Assembly (NCBI RefSeq): GCF_046630445.1
Contig: NC_092341.1
Coordinates: 293,574,001 to 293,638,000, forward strand
Reading direction: 5' to 3'
Length of the DNA: 64,000 nt
DNA from: Rutidosis leptorrhynchoides
Lineage: Eukaryota > Streptophyta > Magnoliopsida > Asterales > Asteraceae
Shown here: positions 33,801-45,507 of the stretch, piece after piece
How positions within the stretch are numbered: position 1 is the stretch's first letter
Layout of the letters: every line of letters starts with the position of its first letter
Notes under the pieces: model-generated
What the model was told of the DNA's origin: nothing
Database searches by the model: none
Seen by the model: only the letters and a program-made list of their open reading frames with translations
Position numbers and translations under genes: made by a program

Positions 33801-34565
33801 ATTTATATCGATATCTGTCTTCTTCTTTTAGCATTTGAATTTCTTCTGTTGTTGGTTCATATCCATTAGCCATTAGTGTAGCTAACATTTCAGTTTCATC
33901 AATTGGTTCAGTTCCTTCTCCTAAAGAACATTCTCCTGTTCCTTGTAATTCTGGAAATTCTTCTAACAATTCTACATGTGATTCTATAGTTTGAATATAA
34001 TAACATGTATCATCTGCAGATTGCGGTTGTTGCATTGCTCTATCAACTGAAAAGGTAACATTCTCGTCCTCTATACTTAGGGTCAGTTTCTTACCAAACA
34101 CGTCTATCATTGCTTTAGCCGTGTTTAAGAATGGTCTTCCTAATATGAGAGGACTTGAGAATCTTCTTCCATGTCCAGAACAACAAAATCTACTGGAAAT
34201 ACTAAAGTACCAACTTTAACTAGCATGATCTCCATTATCCCTCTAGGATATTTTATTGATCTATCGGCTAGTTGTATGCTTATTCTTGTTGGTTTCAATT
34301 CTCCAAGGTCTCGTTTAGCGTATAGTGAATACGGCATTAGATTTATACTAGCACCTAAGTCTGCCAATGCTTCTATTGAACTAATACTACCCAGAAAACA
34401 TGGAATTGTGAAACTTCCTAGATCTGATAATTTTTCTGGTATCTTATTCAACAGCACTGCTGAATAATTAGCATTCATAGTAACAGCGGAGTGTTCTTCC
34501 ATTTTCTTTCTATTCGAGATTAGATCTTTCAGAAATTTAGCATATCTAGGCATTCCTGAAATCAC
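30867..34565 (-). pseudogene. Athila-like pol region (PR-RT-RH-INT)
   Basis: Protease with ADLGASINLMP; reverse transcriptase with [19 protein letters not shown] and the FMDDFSVFG catalytic box; RNase H with [10 protein letters not shown]; integrase with the zinc-binding [15 protein letters not shown] and [12 protein letters not shown]. The integrase-last order is diagnostic of Ty3/gypsy. The region as a whole is broken. Confidence 0.92.
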
Positions 34566-34592
34566 ATCAATGAAAGGAAGATTTACATTTGT

Positions 34593-36467
34593 CTATTTAA
34601 ACATATCCAAGAATTTGGATTGCTCGGCTTCAAGTTTCTCTTTCTTCATTTTAATCAGGTAAGGAAGTGGTGGTTGGTATGGTTTAACGTAAGGTTTAGC
34701 CTTAACTGTGTTATCTTCATTAACCTTTTCAACTACTGGTTCTTTTTCCTCATTTTGTTCAGGTTGTGGTTCTTGTGGAGTAGGAATAGCTTCATCAGAA
34801 GTTACAGGTATTTCAGGTGGTTTAAGTGTAATACCACTTCTTGTGGTAATGGCTTTAGCTGTTTCATTCCGGGGGTTTGCATTTGTATCACTAGGTAAAC
34901 TTTCCGGTTTTCTTTTACCTATTAACCTTGCTAGGTTACTCACTTCTTGTTCCAAATTTTGAATAGAAGCTTGTTGATTTCTAAATGCTTGAGCATTTTG
35001 TTCATTAGTTTGTTTCTGAGATGTGAAAAACTGCGTTTGAGTTTCAACTAGCTTCGTCATCATATCTTCTAAATTCGGCTTTTTATCATCGGTTTGTGGT
35101 GGTTTGTTTTGAAAATTAGGTCTTTGCTGATTGTAAGTATTATTGGATACTTGTTGATTACTAGGACCTTGTTGATTGTTGTATGGAATATTTCAGTTAT
35201 AATTCTGGTTTTGATTGTAAATTGGTCTTGGCGGTTGATAATTATTCTGATAATTATTTCCAGGCCTTTGGTTTATGTATGAAATATTCTCTCTTTGTTC
35301 CATTGTTAGCTCAATACTAAGACAATCTTTTGTCAAATGTGGTCCTCCACACTGCTCACAACTAATTCGTATTGAGTGTATATCCTTAGTCATCTTTTCC
35401 ATTCGTCTCTCGACAGCATCTATCTTTGCAGAAATGGAATCTTAGTCATGGCTAGAATCGGCTCTAGCTGCTTTAGATGATCTAACGATGTCTTTTTCTT
35501 GGTGCCACTCATGTGAGTGGGAAGCAGTGTTATCAATAATTTTATAAGCATCATTTTCGGTTTTCTTCATAATAGAACCACCAGCTGCTATATCGATGTC
35601 TTTCCTTGTAGTGATGTCGCATCCTTGGTAGAATATTTGTACTATTTGACAGGTATCTAAACCATGTTGCGGACATCCTCTTAATAACTTTCCAAATCTG
35701 GTCCATGCCTCATATAGAGTTTCATTTGGTTTCTGTGTGAACGTAACAATTTCTCCTTGAAGTCTTACGGCTTTAGATGCCGGAAAGAATTGTTTAAGAA
35801 ATTTTTCAACTAAAACGTCCCATGTATCGATCGCCCCTTCAGGTAACGATTCCAACCAATCTTTGGCTTCTCCCTTTATAGTCCAGGGAAATAACATGAG
35901 ATATATCTGTTCATCCTCAATTTATCGGATTTTAAATAGAGTGCAGATCCTATTAAAGGTACGAAGATGTTCATTTGGATCTTCCTTCGGCGCACCACTA
36001 AATTGGCATTGATTAGTCACCATATGTAGAATTTGTCCTTTGATTTCATAATCTGGCGCATTAATGTCAGGATGAGTAATTGCGTGACCTTGGCCAGTGC
36101 GTTTAGCTCTCATTCGGTCTTCCATACTTAAAGGTTCCAGATTTTTCATGATTGAATTTGTTGAATCTGAATCACTAGAGGATTCTAATTTAATGGTTCG
36201 TTCCTCAACAATATCTGTTTGAATAATTGGTGGTTCTGGAGGAAAAATTAATGGTTCAGGATCTATGAATTGTCCCTGAATATTCTCCGGATTCTCAATT
36301 GTGAGGTCGGGTTCAAAAAATGGATTATCGGAAATTTGAATTGGAGTACTTGGTCGACTGGATGACGATTCTAAAGAAAAATCAACGGCGACAATATTTG
36401 CTAGATGTCTTGATCTGGTTACAGGTGGTGAACGTACAAAAGGTAGTGAACGTCTTGCTCGGTGCAT
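34593..36467 (-). pseudogene. Athila-like gag region
   Basis: Contains a Ser/Pro-rich N-terminal part (MHRARRSLPFVRSPP...), the gypsy retrotransposon gag domain (around AKDWLESLPEGAIDTW and FYQGCD), a Cys/His knuckle (CEQCGGPHLTKDC) and a Gln/Asn-rich tail. Not a continuous frame. Confidence 0.88.
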
Positions 36468-37820
36468 TCACTGAATATCATATTAGTTTTTAAAAGGAAA
36501 GAAAAATTATATAAGTTATCCAATTAATAGACTTTTCTGATTTTGCCCACGTTTCGAATAGCCAAAAGATGCAGCAGAGGGACAGGATTCGTTTGGTCTC
36601 AATATAATTGAGTACTGTTTGGCTCCAATAACCCGGTCCACGTACAAATCCAACTATTACTACGAACCAGAAAATTTTGATGTCTATCAATTTAACCACT
36701 TAAAATAAATTTTCGTAATTTTAAGAAATTTAGATAAGAAGTAGAATAAAAATCTATGTCCTAAAACTAGAATGAAGAAATAAGAAAGAAAAAGAGCGCA
36801 TCGGAAAAGGTCGAAAAAGAAAAGGGTTGAAAAATAAAAGGCGTCGAAAAATAAGAAAGAAAAAGAGTGACTTATAAAACTTTAAAACACTCGACTAACC
36901 CAACCTTATTACTATCACTAACTTAAAATTAAAATTGCAAATTGAGATTACTAATTGGAGTGATAATTGATACATAGGTAAAAGGCGTCGAAAAATAAAA
37001 AATAAGAAAGTAGCGCGAAGAACGGCGTCGCAAAATTCTAAAGTACCTAAATCTTAGTCTAAAGAAAAAGCACTTAAAGGATTTTACGGCAAAGCCTAAA
37101 AATCTAGAAGTAAAAATAACTATGGCAAAAACTATGACTTAAAACTAAATACGAGTGAAAAATACAAATATTACGCTAAAACAATTAAAAAGGTACAAAA
37201 TATAAAAATATACTAAAAGTTGTAAAAAGTACAATTTTTATAAAAATATTATTTTTATATTATTTATTTTATAAAAGTATTAATTTTTATATATTTATAA
37301 AACTAATTAAAACTTTAAATACAAATTAAATAACAAAACTAAATTAACTAATAAAATACTAAACCCTAATTAGGGTTAAAGTATAATTAATAATAATACT
37401 CCGTAATGATTACTGAATTAGGGTTGTATGTGGCCTGTCAGAAGACCTCATGCGATCGCATGAGTTTATGCCTTCGGGCTCATGCGATCGCATGAGCTTG
37501 AATTTTGGGCCAGTTTACGGGCTGTAACAGTACCGGCCTCGAGTATTTTTTTTTTCTGTTTTAAATATTTATATAATATAATTACAAAATATTTAAATAA
37601 AATTTATATTTTTACAAACTAAAATAAAAATAAAGAAACTTTATAAAACTTATATATTTAACAAAATCTTAAAAATATTTATATTTTTGTTTTCTTTTTA
37701 TATTTTCGAATATTTAAAACGTATTTTTACAAAAGCGTATTTTAATAAAAGTAAACTAAAAATAAAAATCCTTTTTTTTATGTTAGTGTTGCGCTTCCGG
37801 CTTTTAAGCTAGATTTCGAT
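36468..37820 (-). other. Athila-like 5' leader between primer site and gag
   Basis: 1.35 kb of AT-rich leader with repeated GGCGTCGAAAAATAA phrases (about 36780-37040) and a palindrome pair (37449-37494). No coding frame. Confidence 0.6.
37449..37494. promoter_or_regulatory. Palindrome pair CATGCGATCGCATG, 5' leader
   Basis: 14-mers at 37449-37462 and 37481-37494, centres 32 bp apart, between the primer site and gag. Confidence 0.7.
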
Positions 37821-37837
37821 CCCCGGCAGCGGCGCCA
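37821..37837 (-). promoter_or_regulatory. Primer-binding site, tRNA-Asp type
   Basis: Minus strand TGGCGCCGCTGCCGGGG, eight bases inside the 5' LTR. It matches the Asp-tRNA primer site used by Athila-lineage elements (usual form TGGCGCCGTTGCCGGGG), with one difference. Confidence 0.8.
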
Positions 37838-37845
37838 AAAATACT

Positions 37846-39210
37846 TGATGTTATGCGAGGCGTATATGAAATAGTGTATATTTTTCTAGGAAATACTATT
37901 AAATACGATACAATTTTACACAAGATATTTATTTATTTAAAGAATGGATATACTTAAACCTTGCTATAACACTTATAGGCAGTGTACCTAATCGTACAGT
38001 AGTGTAGTTTTTAGTAAGTCCGGTTCGTTCCACAGGGAAAAATCTTTAACCAAAGCTTAACGCTATATTAGTTTTAATTTATAAAAATACAAATATATAA
38101 ATAAGTAATATTATTATTATAAAAGGGGGGGGGGGGTTTACCGTTTAATGACCGGTTTGTCGATTTTAAAAAAACTTTAGTCGCAGTTAAAACCTAATGT
38201 AAAATAATAAAAATAAATATAACTTAATTTAAAGCGTAAAGTAAATAACGATAAGGAAATTGCGATAAATAAAAGTGCGATAAAATAAAATTGTGACAAT
38301 TAAAAAGTACGATAATTAAAAGTGCAATTAAATACAATGACAATAAATAAAAGTACGATAATTAGAAGTGCAATTAAATGTAAAATAAAGGAAATTAAAT
38401 ATGAAATAAAAGAATTATGCTTATTTAAACTTCCGTAATCATGATGTTTGACGTGTTGATTTTAGTTTTATGCCCATGGGTTAATTGTCCTTTGTCCTGG
38501 ATTATTTAATATGTCCGTCTGGTTTTTGTCCATAACAGTCCATCAGTCATAAATATAAAGTGAGAGTATCCTCGTCAAATTATCCTTATACCCGAAGTCA
38601 AATATTCCAACTAATTGGGGACTTAAACTGTAACAAGGTTTTATTACTTTGTTTAATAATTACACCAGGATATCGACTGCGTGTAACCCAAGGTTTTAAT
38701 ACTTTGTTATCAATTATGCCAAGTGTCCTTGTACATAATTTCACCCCTGTTTTAATAATTTCATAGACTATTAATTCATTCCCGTGTCCGGTTAAATGAA
38801 CGATTATTCGTACATATAAATATCCCGCCCATCGTGTCCGATCGAGTGTATATGGTTATTTATAGGGACTTCCAATTGTAAATCTTTATATTAAAATTAA
38901 CAAACTATCATTTAGTTAAACAAATATAAAGCCCATTAATAGCCCATAGTCTAATTTCCACAAGTTTCGTTCTTTTGTCCAAACCCCAATTATGGTACAA
39001 AGTCCAATTACCCAATTTTAGTAATTAGCCCAACATCATGATTACTTCGATTTAAATAAGCATAATAATAACTTAGCTACGAGACATTAAATTAAAAAGG
39101 TTGAACATAACTTACAATGATTAAAAATAGCGTAGCGTTACACGGACAGAATTTCGACTTACACCCTTACAATATGCGCTAACATACCCTTATTATTAGA
39201 AATTAAAATT

Positions 39211-39302
<92 letters not shown>

Positions 39303-39899
39303 TTTAGATAGAGAGATTGATATATATCATGATGTTCACCAGAATGCGAATTTTTATAGGCATGTGGGCTGAAAAAGGAGCTCATGTGATCGCATGAGCT
39401 TTGCCCTTCAGGCTCATGCGATCGCATGGCCAGCTGGGGAGGCTCAAAAGTCTACAAAAACGTGGGCTGCTTATTTATTTATTATATAATATAATATATA
39501 TAATTAAATTTAATTATATATATATATTATATTATATTCTTGTACTCCGTTGATTTGTAATTTTTAGTCCGTTGCGTCGAGCGTTGAGAGTTGACTCTGG
39601 TCCCGGTTCCGGATTTTTGAACGTCTTTTCGTATAATTTAATATCTTGTACTTTGCGTTTTGAATCTTGTACTCTTGTAATTTTGAGACGTTTATTATCA
39701 ATAATTGGAACCTCTTTGCTTGTACTTTGCACTTTTTAGCTTTTTGGTCGTTTGCGTCTTTAATTTGTCGAATCTGTCTTTTGTCTTCACCTTTTATTAT
39801 TTAAATGAATATCACTTGTAAATAGAACAATTGCAACTAAAAGCTTGTCTTTCTTGAGGGATAATGCTATGAAATATATGTTCGTTTTTAGCATTATCA
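37846..39899 (-). repeat. 5' LTR of the Athila-like element
   Basis: 2,054 bp; about 98% identical to the left LTR outside the microsatellites. The TA run (about 39222-39293) is much longer than in the left LTR, and the G run near 38126 also differs. Confidence 0.93.
39383..39428. promoter_or_regulatory. Palindrome pair CATGYGATCGCATG, 5' LTR
   Basis: 39383-39396 (one base changed, CATGTGATCGCATG) and 39415-39428 (perfect), centres 32 bp apart; the LTR counterpart of 24308-24353. Confidence 0.7.
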
Positions 39900-39904
39900 G
39901 TTTG

Positions 39905-40900
39905 ACTCCACCAAAGCGACCTTAATGAGCTCGTGTATATGTTTCACTGCTCGTGATTCAACAAACACAAACAAAGATCCAGCATTCCCAATAGAAACAG
40001 AACAAATTAAAACTAACAAAACTTCACCGAAATGATTAGTAATAGTTGTCGCATTTTTCTCTGACATAAAAGTGATCGGGACACCACGAATTTCAAGCCA
40101 CACGAACCTAAAGAAATAACTAGCTTTGGCGGCCGGAGAGACAACTGAAATGAAATCTGAACCAACCGTCGTACCTAGCAGCCTTTCTGAACACGCATCA
40201 TCTTGATATTGAACAATGCATCCGTACAAACCCACTTTACAAACCGAATAAACTAAGATCTAGTGTTTAACCAAAAAGTTCCTTAATTTCGATTCCTCCA
40301 CAAGTTGTTTATCAGCCATAACCACACACCGATGAAGACCCCTGATAACCAAAAAATTAGGAACAAGGTTAAAATAGACGCGTTTTGAATACCTGTGGAT
40401 CTGCAAGTTGAACCATTTCCAGACTTCGACCACCCCACATATATCTCACGACCAAAAATTCTAGAACCATTAAGCTTCAAAAAAGCTAAAGGAGCACATT
40501 CTAGTGTAGCATAAGTAACAAAGGCATATCTTCTAGTACTCCAGAACTTAATCTCTGTAATCTCGCCCTCGTCACCAAAGACACTACTAATCATATCACG
40601 GGTACATTTCTCCAGCCTACCTATGAAAATCATGCAACCGGAAGCATTGTAATCCACCTGAGGAGAAGCATCGGGAGCAGAAAAACCAGGACGCAGATTC
40701 GAATGTGGAGAGACACCACCCTGAGGACCATCATCGGAAGATAATCCACCTAGAGGGTTCGATCCATAAAAAGTACATCCTGAAAGGACCGTAACTTTAG
40801 GGGTTGAAGAGAATAGGTCAGATGGAAGGAAATCTCTAAATGAAGGGGGAAGGTAAAATGTAACAATTTGGGTGCGAGGAGGTATTTAGGTTACAAGAGT
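39905..40900 (-). pseudogene. LINE-like ORF1, 5' half with RRM domain
   Basis: Minus strand. A Ser/Pro/Gly-rich leader (frame open from about 40887) is followed by an RNA-recognition motif with RNP-like pieces CMIFIGRL and RRYAFVTYATLE, and GREIYVGWSK. Further on (40235-39905) VWLEIRGVPITFMSEKN...HFGEVL resembles the block after the RRM in plant L1 ORF1 proteins. One in-frame stop separates the parts near 40260, and no clear ATG precedes the RRM. The frame runs into the target duplication of the Athila-like insertion at 39900-39904. Class is inferred from the domain order. Confidence 0.55.
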
Positions 40901-41039
40901 TTAGATGCCCAAATGTAAAAGCCATAAAATAGGACAGGTTGAGTGAAGTGGGTTTGGAAGAATAAAATGAGGTAGTTGGGTTTGCAATAAAGGAGACGAG
41001 ATATGTGGTGAAATTTATTACTAGATCCACTTAAAATTA

Positions 41040-41690
41040 CAATATTGTCTTTAAATGATTTGTTACACACTTTGTTATTAAAATTTATAGGAGGGTAATT
41101 CTAGAGAAAAAAAAACACTATTTTTGTGGTGGATGAATAAAAATACACGTTGAATTATCACATCCTTTTAGAATTGTGGATGAAACCTTGTACTTTGAGC
41201 ATATGGCCATTTGAGTCCCTAATGTTTACCTAAACAAAAATATGTCTACCCATGAAACGTACAACCTCGAAAGGTTCAGTCGATACTGACAGATCATTGG
41301 TCGTTTATATTTTTGCAATTTTATGAAATAAAACATTAGTATGAAACTCTGCGAACGATTCAAGTTACTAGGATTCGTTATAAGCTCGACCATGCCAACA
41401 CATTAAAGGTACTAGGAAAATCTTGTGCAATCACCTTTAACTATGCCAACATACTAAAGTCGTATGTTCTAGGCTTAACCAGTTCATTCTTATATTTATC
41501 ATATTCTAATCTTTAAAGATTAGGAACACCAGCTTATTTTTGTTTTACAAACTCATCATATTGTGACAAAGAATCATTGGGATCAATATTGCTAGATGTT
41601 GTAACCTTATAAGCATCCTCATCATTTACATTTACAATACTTTTATTTTTTCATAATCCATGAACAATGAATAACAACAAGCATATACTT
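41040..41690. other. Non-coding spacer
   Basis: AT-rich sequence between the LINE-like half and a gypsy fragment. No supportable gene or repeat boundary seen. Confidence 0.5.
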
Positions 41691-42135
41691 TTTTGCATTC
41701 CAAGTGCGTTTCAACAGTTTCCTGGTGAGGTTTGACAGCTTATAAGACCCGGTGTCACTAATTCCCACGACTTTGTCTGGGCCCTCCCAATCAGGGCCCA
41801 GTTTTTCAGTGTCTTCAACTTGACTAGCTTGGTTATTGCGCCAAGCAAGGTCAATGACTACAAACGCCAGAGGATTAACTCGCTTATCGTAGTATTTCGC
41901 AATTCATTGTTTGTAAATGGCCTCGCGTATTACAGCTATTTTCGCGCTCCTCCACTAGGTTGAGGTTATTGCGCAATTCATTGGAGTCGATGTCCTCATC
42001 AAATGATAAAATGTGTTCTGTAAGGACACTAATTTCTGCTGGTAAAACAGCTTCTGATCCGTACATCAGATTGAATGGTGTTTCCCCGTACTTTGCTTGG
42101 ATGTAGTTCTGTGCGGCCAGAGAACTTTTGGGAGC
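41690..42135 (-). pseudogene. Ty3/gypsy integrase C-terminal fragment
   Basis: Minus-strand translation contains MYGSEAVLPAEISV and LNLVEERE, the conserved block after the integrase core in Tat/Retand-type gypsy elements, followed by the degraded remainder of the C-terminus. No LTRs were found with it; an old fragment. Confidence 0.7.
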
Positions 42136-42346
42136 TCATATACCCAACCTCTTCGTTGCATGTCCAACATTACCTTGATGGCGGGGACAATGTCTCTGTT
42201 TGTTTCGATCGACAGAAGCCATCATCGATTGATAGTGAGAGTCGATGTAAGTTGACTAACTGTCGACTGAGAAGTTTAGTTGATCGACAGACTGAGTATC
42301 TTGATCGGCTGACACTGCAGACTCTATAAATATAGGTTCGGATTAC

Positions 42347-44135
42347 TGTTGGTCCCGATTAACAACAGGAAGTTTTGTATAGGAGGTGAATACAATTTCT
42401 TCTGCTTTTGAAACGTTTTTAATAGTTACATAAATATTAAAGGAAATAGTCAAATCAGAGTCATAGATAATCTTCAACGATTTTCTTTTACTGATATGAT
42501 CTCAAAGAATCACAATTATCTTATAGCGGAATAGATAACCGGTTAAGAGGGTGTTTGGGAATGCGTTTTGGTTATGATTTTTTAATTATCACGTTTTCAA
42601 AACGTAAATAATTAAATCATATTGTTTGGAAAACTTCATTTTAAAATCAATTATTTGCGTTGTTGGACCATCAAAATGCAGTTTTGGAAAAGCTAGTACC
42701 ATGTTACTGCACGAAAACGCCATTTTAATTTTCACAGTTAATACCCTTTAATATAATATACTACGTAATAGGATAAAGTGGCTATTCTATTTTTATCTCT
42801 CTTTTTCTATACAAAGTCTGCATATGATTCAATAGAAGGATGCCATGTTTTTAAAAAAAAATTATATGGCTTTTTTAATTCACTATTTTCGTACGTATTC
42901 AATTACAGTTCTTCTATAAATTGATTTTAACCTTATTACATAGTACTAGTTGTTTATTATTTCATTGTGAATTTATATTATAATTCAACTTAGATAAATC
43001 CTCAATAATCATAAAATTTTAACGCTTAAACATAAAGCAACTAAATTATAAGCTGATCATTTTATATTAAATTTATATATTATATTTATTCATACTTATA
43101 TTAAGTTATAGTAAAAATATTATATTATATATTAATAAATTGTTATAAGTAGGATTTAGATAATTCAATAATACCTAGCAGTCCTTTTTGGTCATTTTAC
43201 CGGTTAATCACATAAATAATTTGATTTGACAAACACTTGAAAACTCAATTATCTGATTATTGCGATATCAAACAGCATAATCAAATCCAAACACTATGTT
43301 TCTCAAACACGTTTTGTTACAGCTGATTTTTTAATTATGATTATTCAAAACGCATAATCAATTTTCAAAACGCAATCCCAAACACCCCCTAAATACAGAT
43401 TAACGCCTTAATAGCTTAAAAATCTTAAGCATATACAAGATACAAGACTCTATCGATTTTATATCCCACATCACTCATTAAAACGTAAGTGGTACATTTA
43501 TATTTATACAAGATCTAATATCCGTGTAATGACTCTATTGTCCGTTGGGTATTTGGATGTTTGTACTTCAGCCGACAAGTCTGTAAGAAGTCACGTGGTC
43601 TTCATTTGTTTATAAGTTAATTCTGGAACAACCTAAAATATGCGTACATACTATTTTAATAAACAAATAGAATGTTGTGTTCCCAATGCGTTGACATTAG
43701 CTATAACCACGATCTGCACATGGGTTATACCTCTGCATTCTCACGTTGTCTTGTAAGGTCACTTGTCAACCGCCGACTCATGTCCTTCTCTCTTCAACTT
43801 CATTTTTTATGTCAGTTAGATATCACACTTTTGATGTAGACAACACATGAAACATTTATCCTTGAAAGACATAAATTGGTTAAGTGTTGGTGTGCTGCTT
43901 CTGCTTTGGATCTGCTGGTTCTTCTATGGTCTTCTACTGGGTAGTAGACATCCCATGTTGGTTACGAAGAACTTACATAGTCTTGATATGTCTGATACAA
44001 CAGCACACATCATACACTAAGGACCAGCATACATCATTGATGGTGTATTACATGAACCTCTACTGTCTAGAACCAACATATTGTTGTTACTAGTTTTATC
44101 ATAATTAAAACCTTAATTACATAGGAGACTCAACA
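42347..44135 (-). mobile_element. Old solo LTR, SIRE/Maximus-type, interrupted by a MITE
   Basis: Begins TGTTGGTCCCGATTAACAAC and ends GGAGACTCAACA, and is collinear with the intact LTR at 45829-46782. Without the 843-bp insert and its 3-bp duplication it is about 943 bp, against 954 bp. Flanks ATTAC (42342-42346) and GTTAC (44136-44140) match at four of five bases, an aged target duplication. Identity to the other LTR is clearly lower than in the young pairs of this window. Confidence 0.82.
42547..43389. mobile_element. PIF/Harbinger-type MITE inside the solo LTR
   Basis: Ends GAGGGTGTTTGGGA (left) and GGGGGTGTTTGGGA (right, read inward), 13 of 14 matching, with TAA on both sides (42544-42546 and 43390-43392). 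The subterminal arms are also inverted (ATTTTTTAATTAT, CAAAACG words). No transposase frame. It inserted after the LTR. Confidence 0.82.
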
Positions 44136-44797
44136 GTTACATTGTTATGTTACACACTTTACATAACCCTAGTCGCGTTCTAATCATCTGTAATCGTTCC
44201 TAAACATACCCAACATGAATAAAAACTCTAGGTGTCGATCTAATCTCTTGTAGGTTTGGTTTATTGATCTCGAAAGTCCGCGTTTATTCGATTAATACTG
44301 TGTTTTTTGGCTCTAAATCGAGTCCACGTTTGATCTAAGATCCTTTTAGCATCTATAAAGATACCATAGAGAAATGGGAAGCGGATCCTTGCAGTACGTC
44401 AACCCAACAACCTCGTTACTTTTTCAGGTTGTTTTAAAATTATCTTTGTTTTAGTGTCTGCATTACCAGACAAATTTTTATTTTTTTCTTCTTATTTGAT
44501 GTTATTAATTATGATAACAAAAAAAAATTATTTTATTTTTTTCCTTATGGAATCATTAAATTATTTGGTAAAATGAATACGCATGGGTGAGCCCGCCACT
44601 TTAAATTCTTCATATATAAACTAGATAATACACTCCACAATTTCTTATCATCTTCTCATCACATAAAACACCAACAGTTAATTAGTTAGAGCATCGTTCA
44701 ATGATCACTTCTCTTTTATAATTAGTTCTGGTTGAGTTAAAGTGTGTTATTTCACTAGAAATTAATTAAAAATGACGAAATTTGCAACTGGTCAATT
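44136..44797. other. Spacer after the solo LTR
   Basis: No recognisable gene. Includes an AT-rich stretch with AAAAAAAATT near 44519 and a promoter-like TATATAAAC at about 44613-44621 without an attached frame. Confidence 0.4.
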
Positions 44798-44994
44798 TAT
44801 TAGTTTATAATACTATTTATTACAAATAAAGGGAAGTTGCGTAATAAACAAACTAGTACTTCAACTTCAATATGAAAATATAAAAAATAGACTTGAATTA
44901 TTGAAAGTGAAAGTACTAGTTTGTTTATTACGTTCAACAACTTTACTTTATTTGTAATATATAGTATTATAAACTAACACTTGGTATCAGAGTC
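44798..44994 (+). repeat. Palindromic LTR-like block followed by an iMet-type primer site
   Basis: Arms 44801-44885 and 44893-44975 are inverted copies (about 85%), sharing TAGTTTATAATACTAT and GTAATAAACAAACTAGTACTT. The right arm ends TATAAACTAACA (44979). It is followed two bases later by TGGTATCAGAGTC (44982-44994), the start of the usual initiator-Met primer site. It may be the end of a very short or rearranged LTR; no partner LTR was found. Confidence 0.5.
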
Positions 44995-45179
44995 ATAAAA
45001 CAAACTAATAAAAGTAACAAGATCAACCTAATTAACTTGTTGATTATTTCTCTCAAAGTTTCGATATTGAAAGCTTCCTAGAAACTTATTTATTATTAAA
45101 CTAAATATTTAGTAAATACTTTCTTAAAATATAAAACCCGATTAACCCAACAATCATCTCCTTAATTGGTTTCATTCAG

Positions 45180-45505
45180 ACTACTCGATTCTTCATCACA
45201 ACAAAGCCGGTTCTTCCTCCTTAATTAAATGAGCCTCGTTATCCTTATCTTTCCATTTAGTACACTCCCTTGCAAAGTGTCCAAACGATCTACATTCATA
45301 GCATCTTAATCCGCTCTTGTCAACTTGACCCGTGCCTTTTCCACGCCCCTATTTCTCCTCTACCGAATCATATTCCTTGACCTCTTCCTCGTCCACCTTG
45401 ATTAGCATCATGCTCCACACTTGCAACTAATAGTTTTCTTTGTTCTTCACCACCTTCATCATGGATCTTGAGTTTTTCTTCATATGCTTTGAGTCTACCT
45501 ACAGC
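45180..45505 (-). pseudogene. Copia gag scrap with zinc knuckle
   Basis: Minus-strand translation shows a CCHC knuckle (CYECRSFGHFARECTKW) downstream of a coiled, charged part (LKAYEEKLKIHDEGGEEQRKLL) and a GRGRG stretch, as in TNT1-type gag. Degraded; orientation is opposite to the primer-like site at 44982. Confidence 0.7.
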
Positions 45506-45507
45506 TA

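Larger units (their letters stand above)
22805..39899 (-). mobile_element. Athila-like Ty3/gypsy retrotransposon, 17.1 kb, coding body broken
   Basis: LTRs 22805-24822 and 37846-39899 with TGATGTTATGCG...AGCATTATCA ends, and a perfect 5-bp target duplication GTTTG (22800-22804 and 39900-39904). On the minus strand the order is 5' LTR, tRNA-Asp-type primer site, gag, protease, RT/RNase H, integrase, a small Cys/His-rich frame, a 513-aa third ORF, polypurine tract (AGTGTGGGAATATT) and 3' LTR. The Asp primer, large size and third ORF match the Athila lineage. By eye the LTRs differ at about 1.6% of sites plus microsatellite length, roughly 0.6 million years at 1.3e-8. gag-pol has about seven breaks; the third ORF is open. 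It is inserted in a LINE-like ORF1. Confidence 0.93.
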
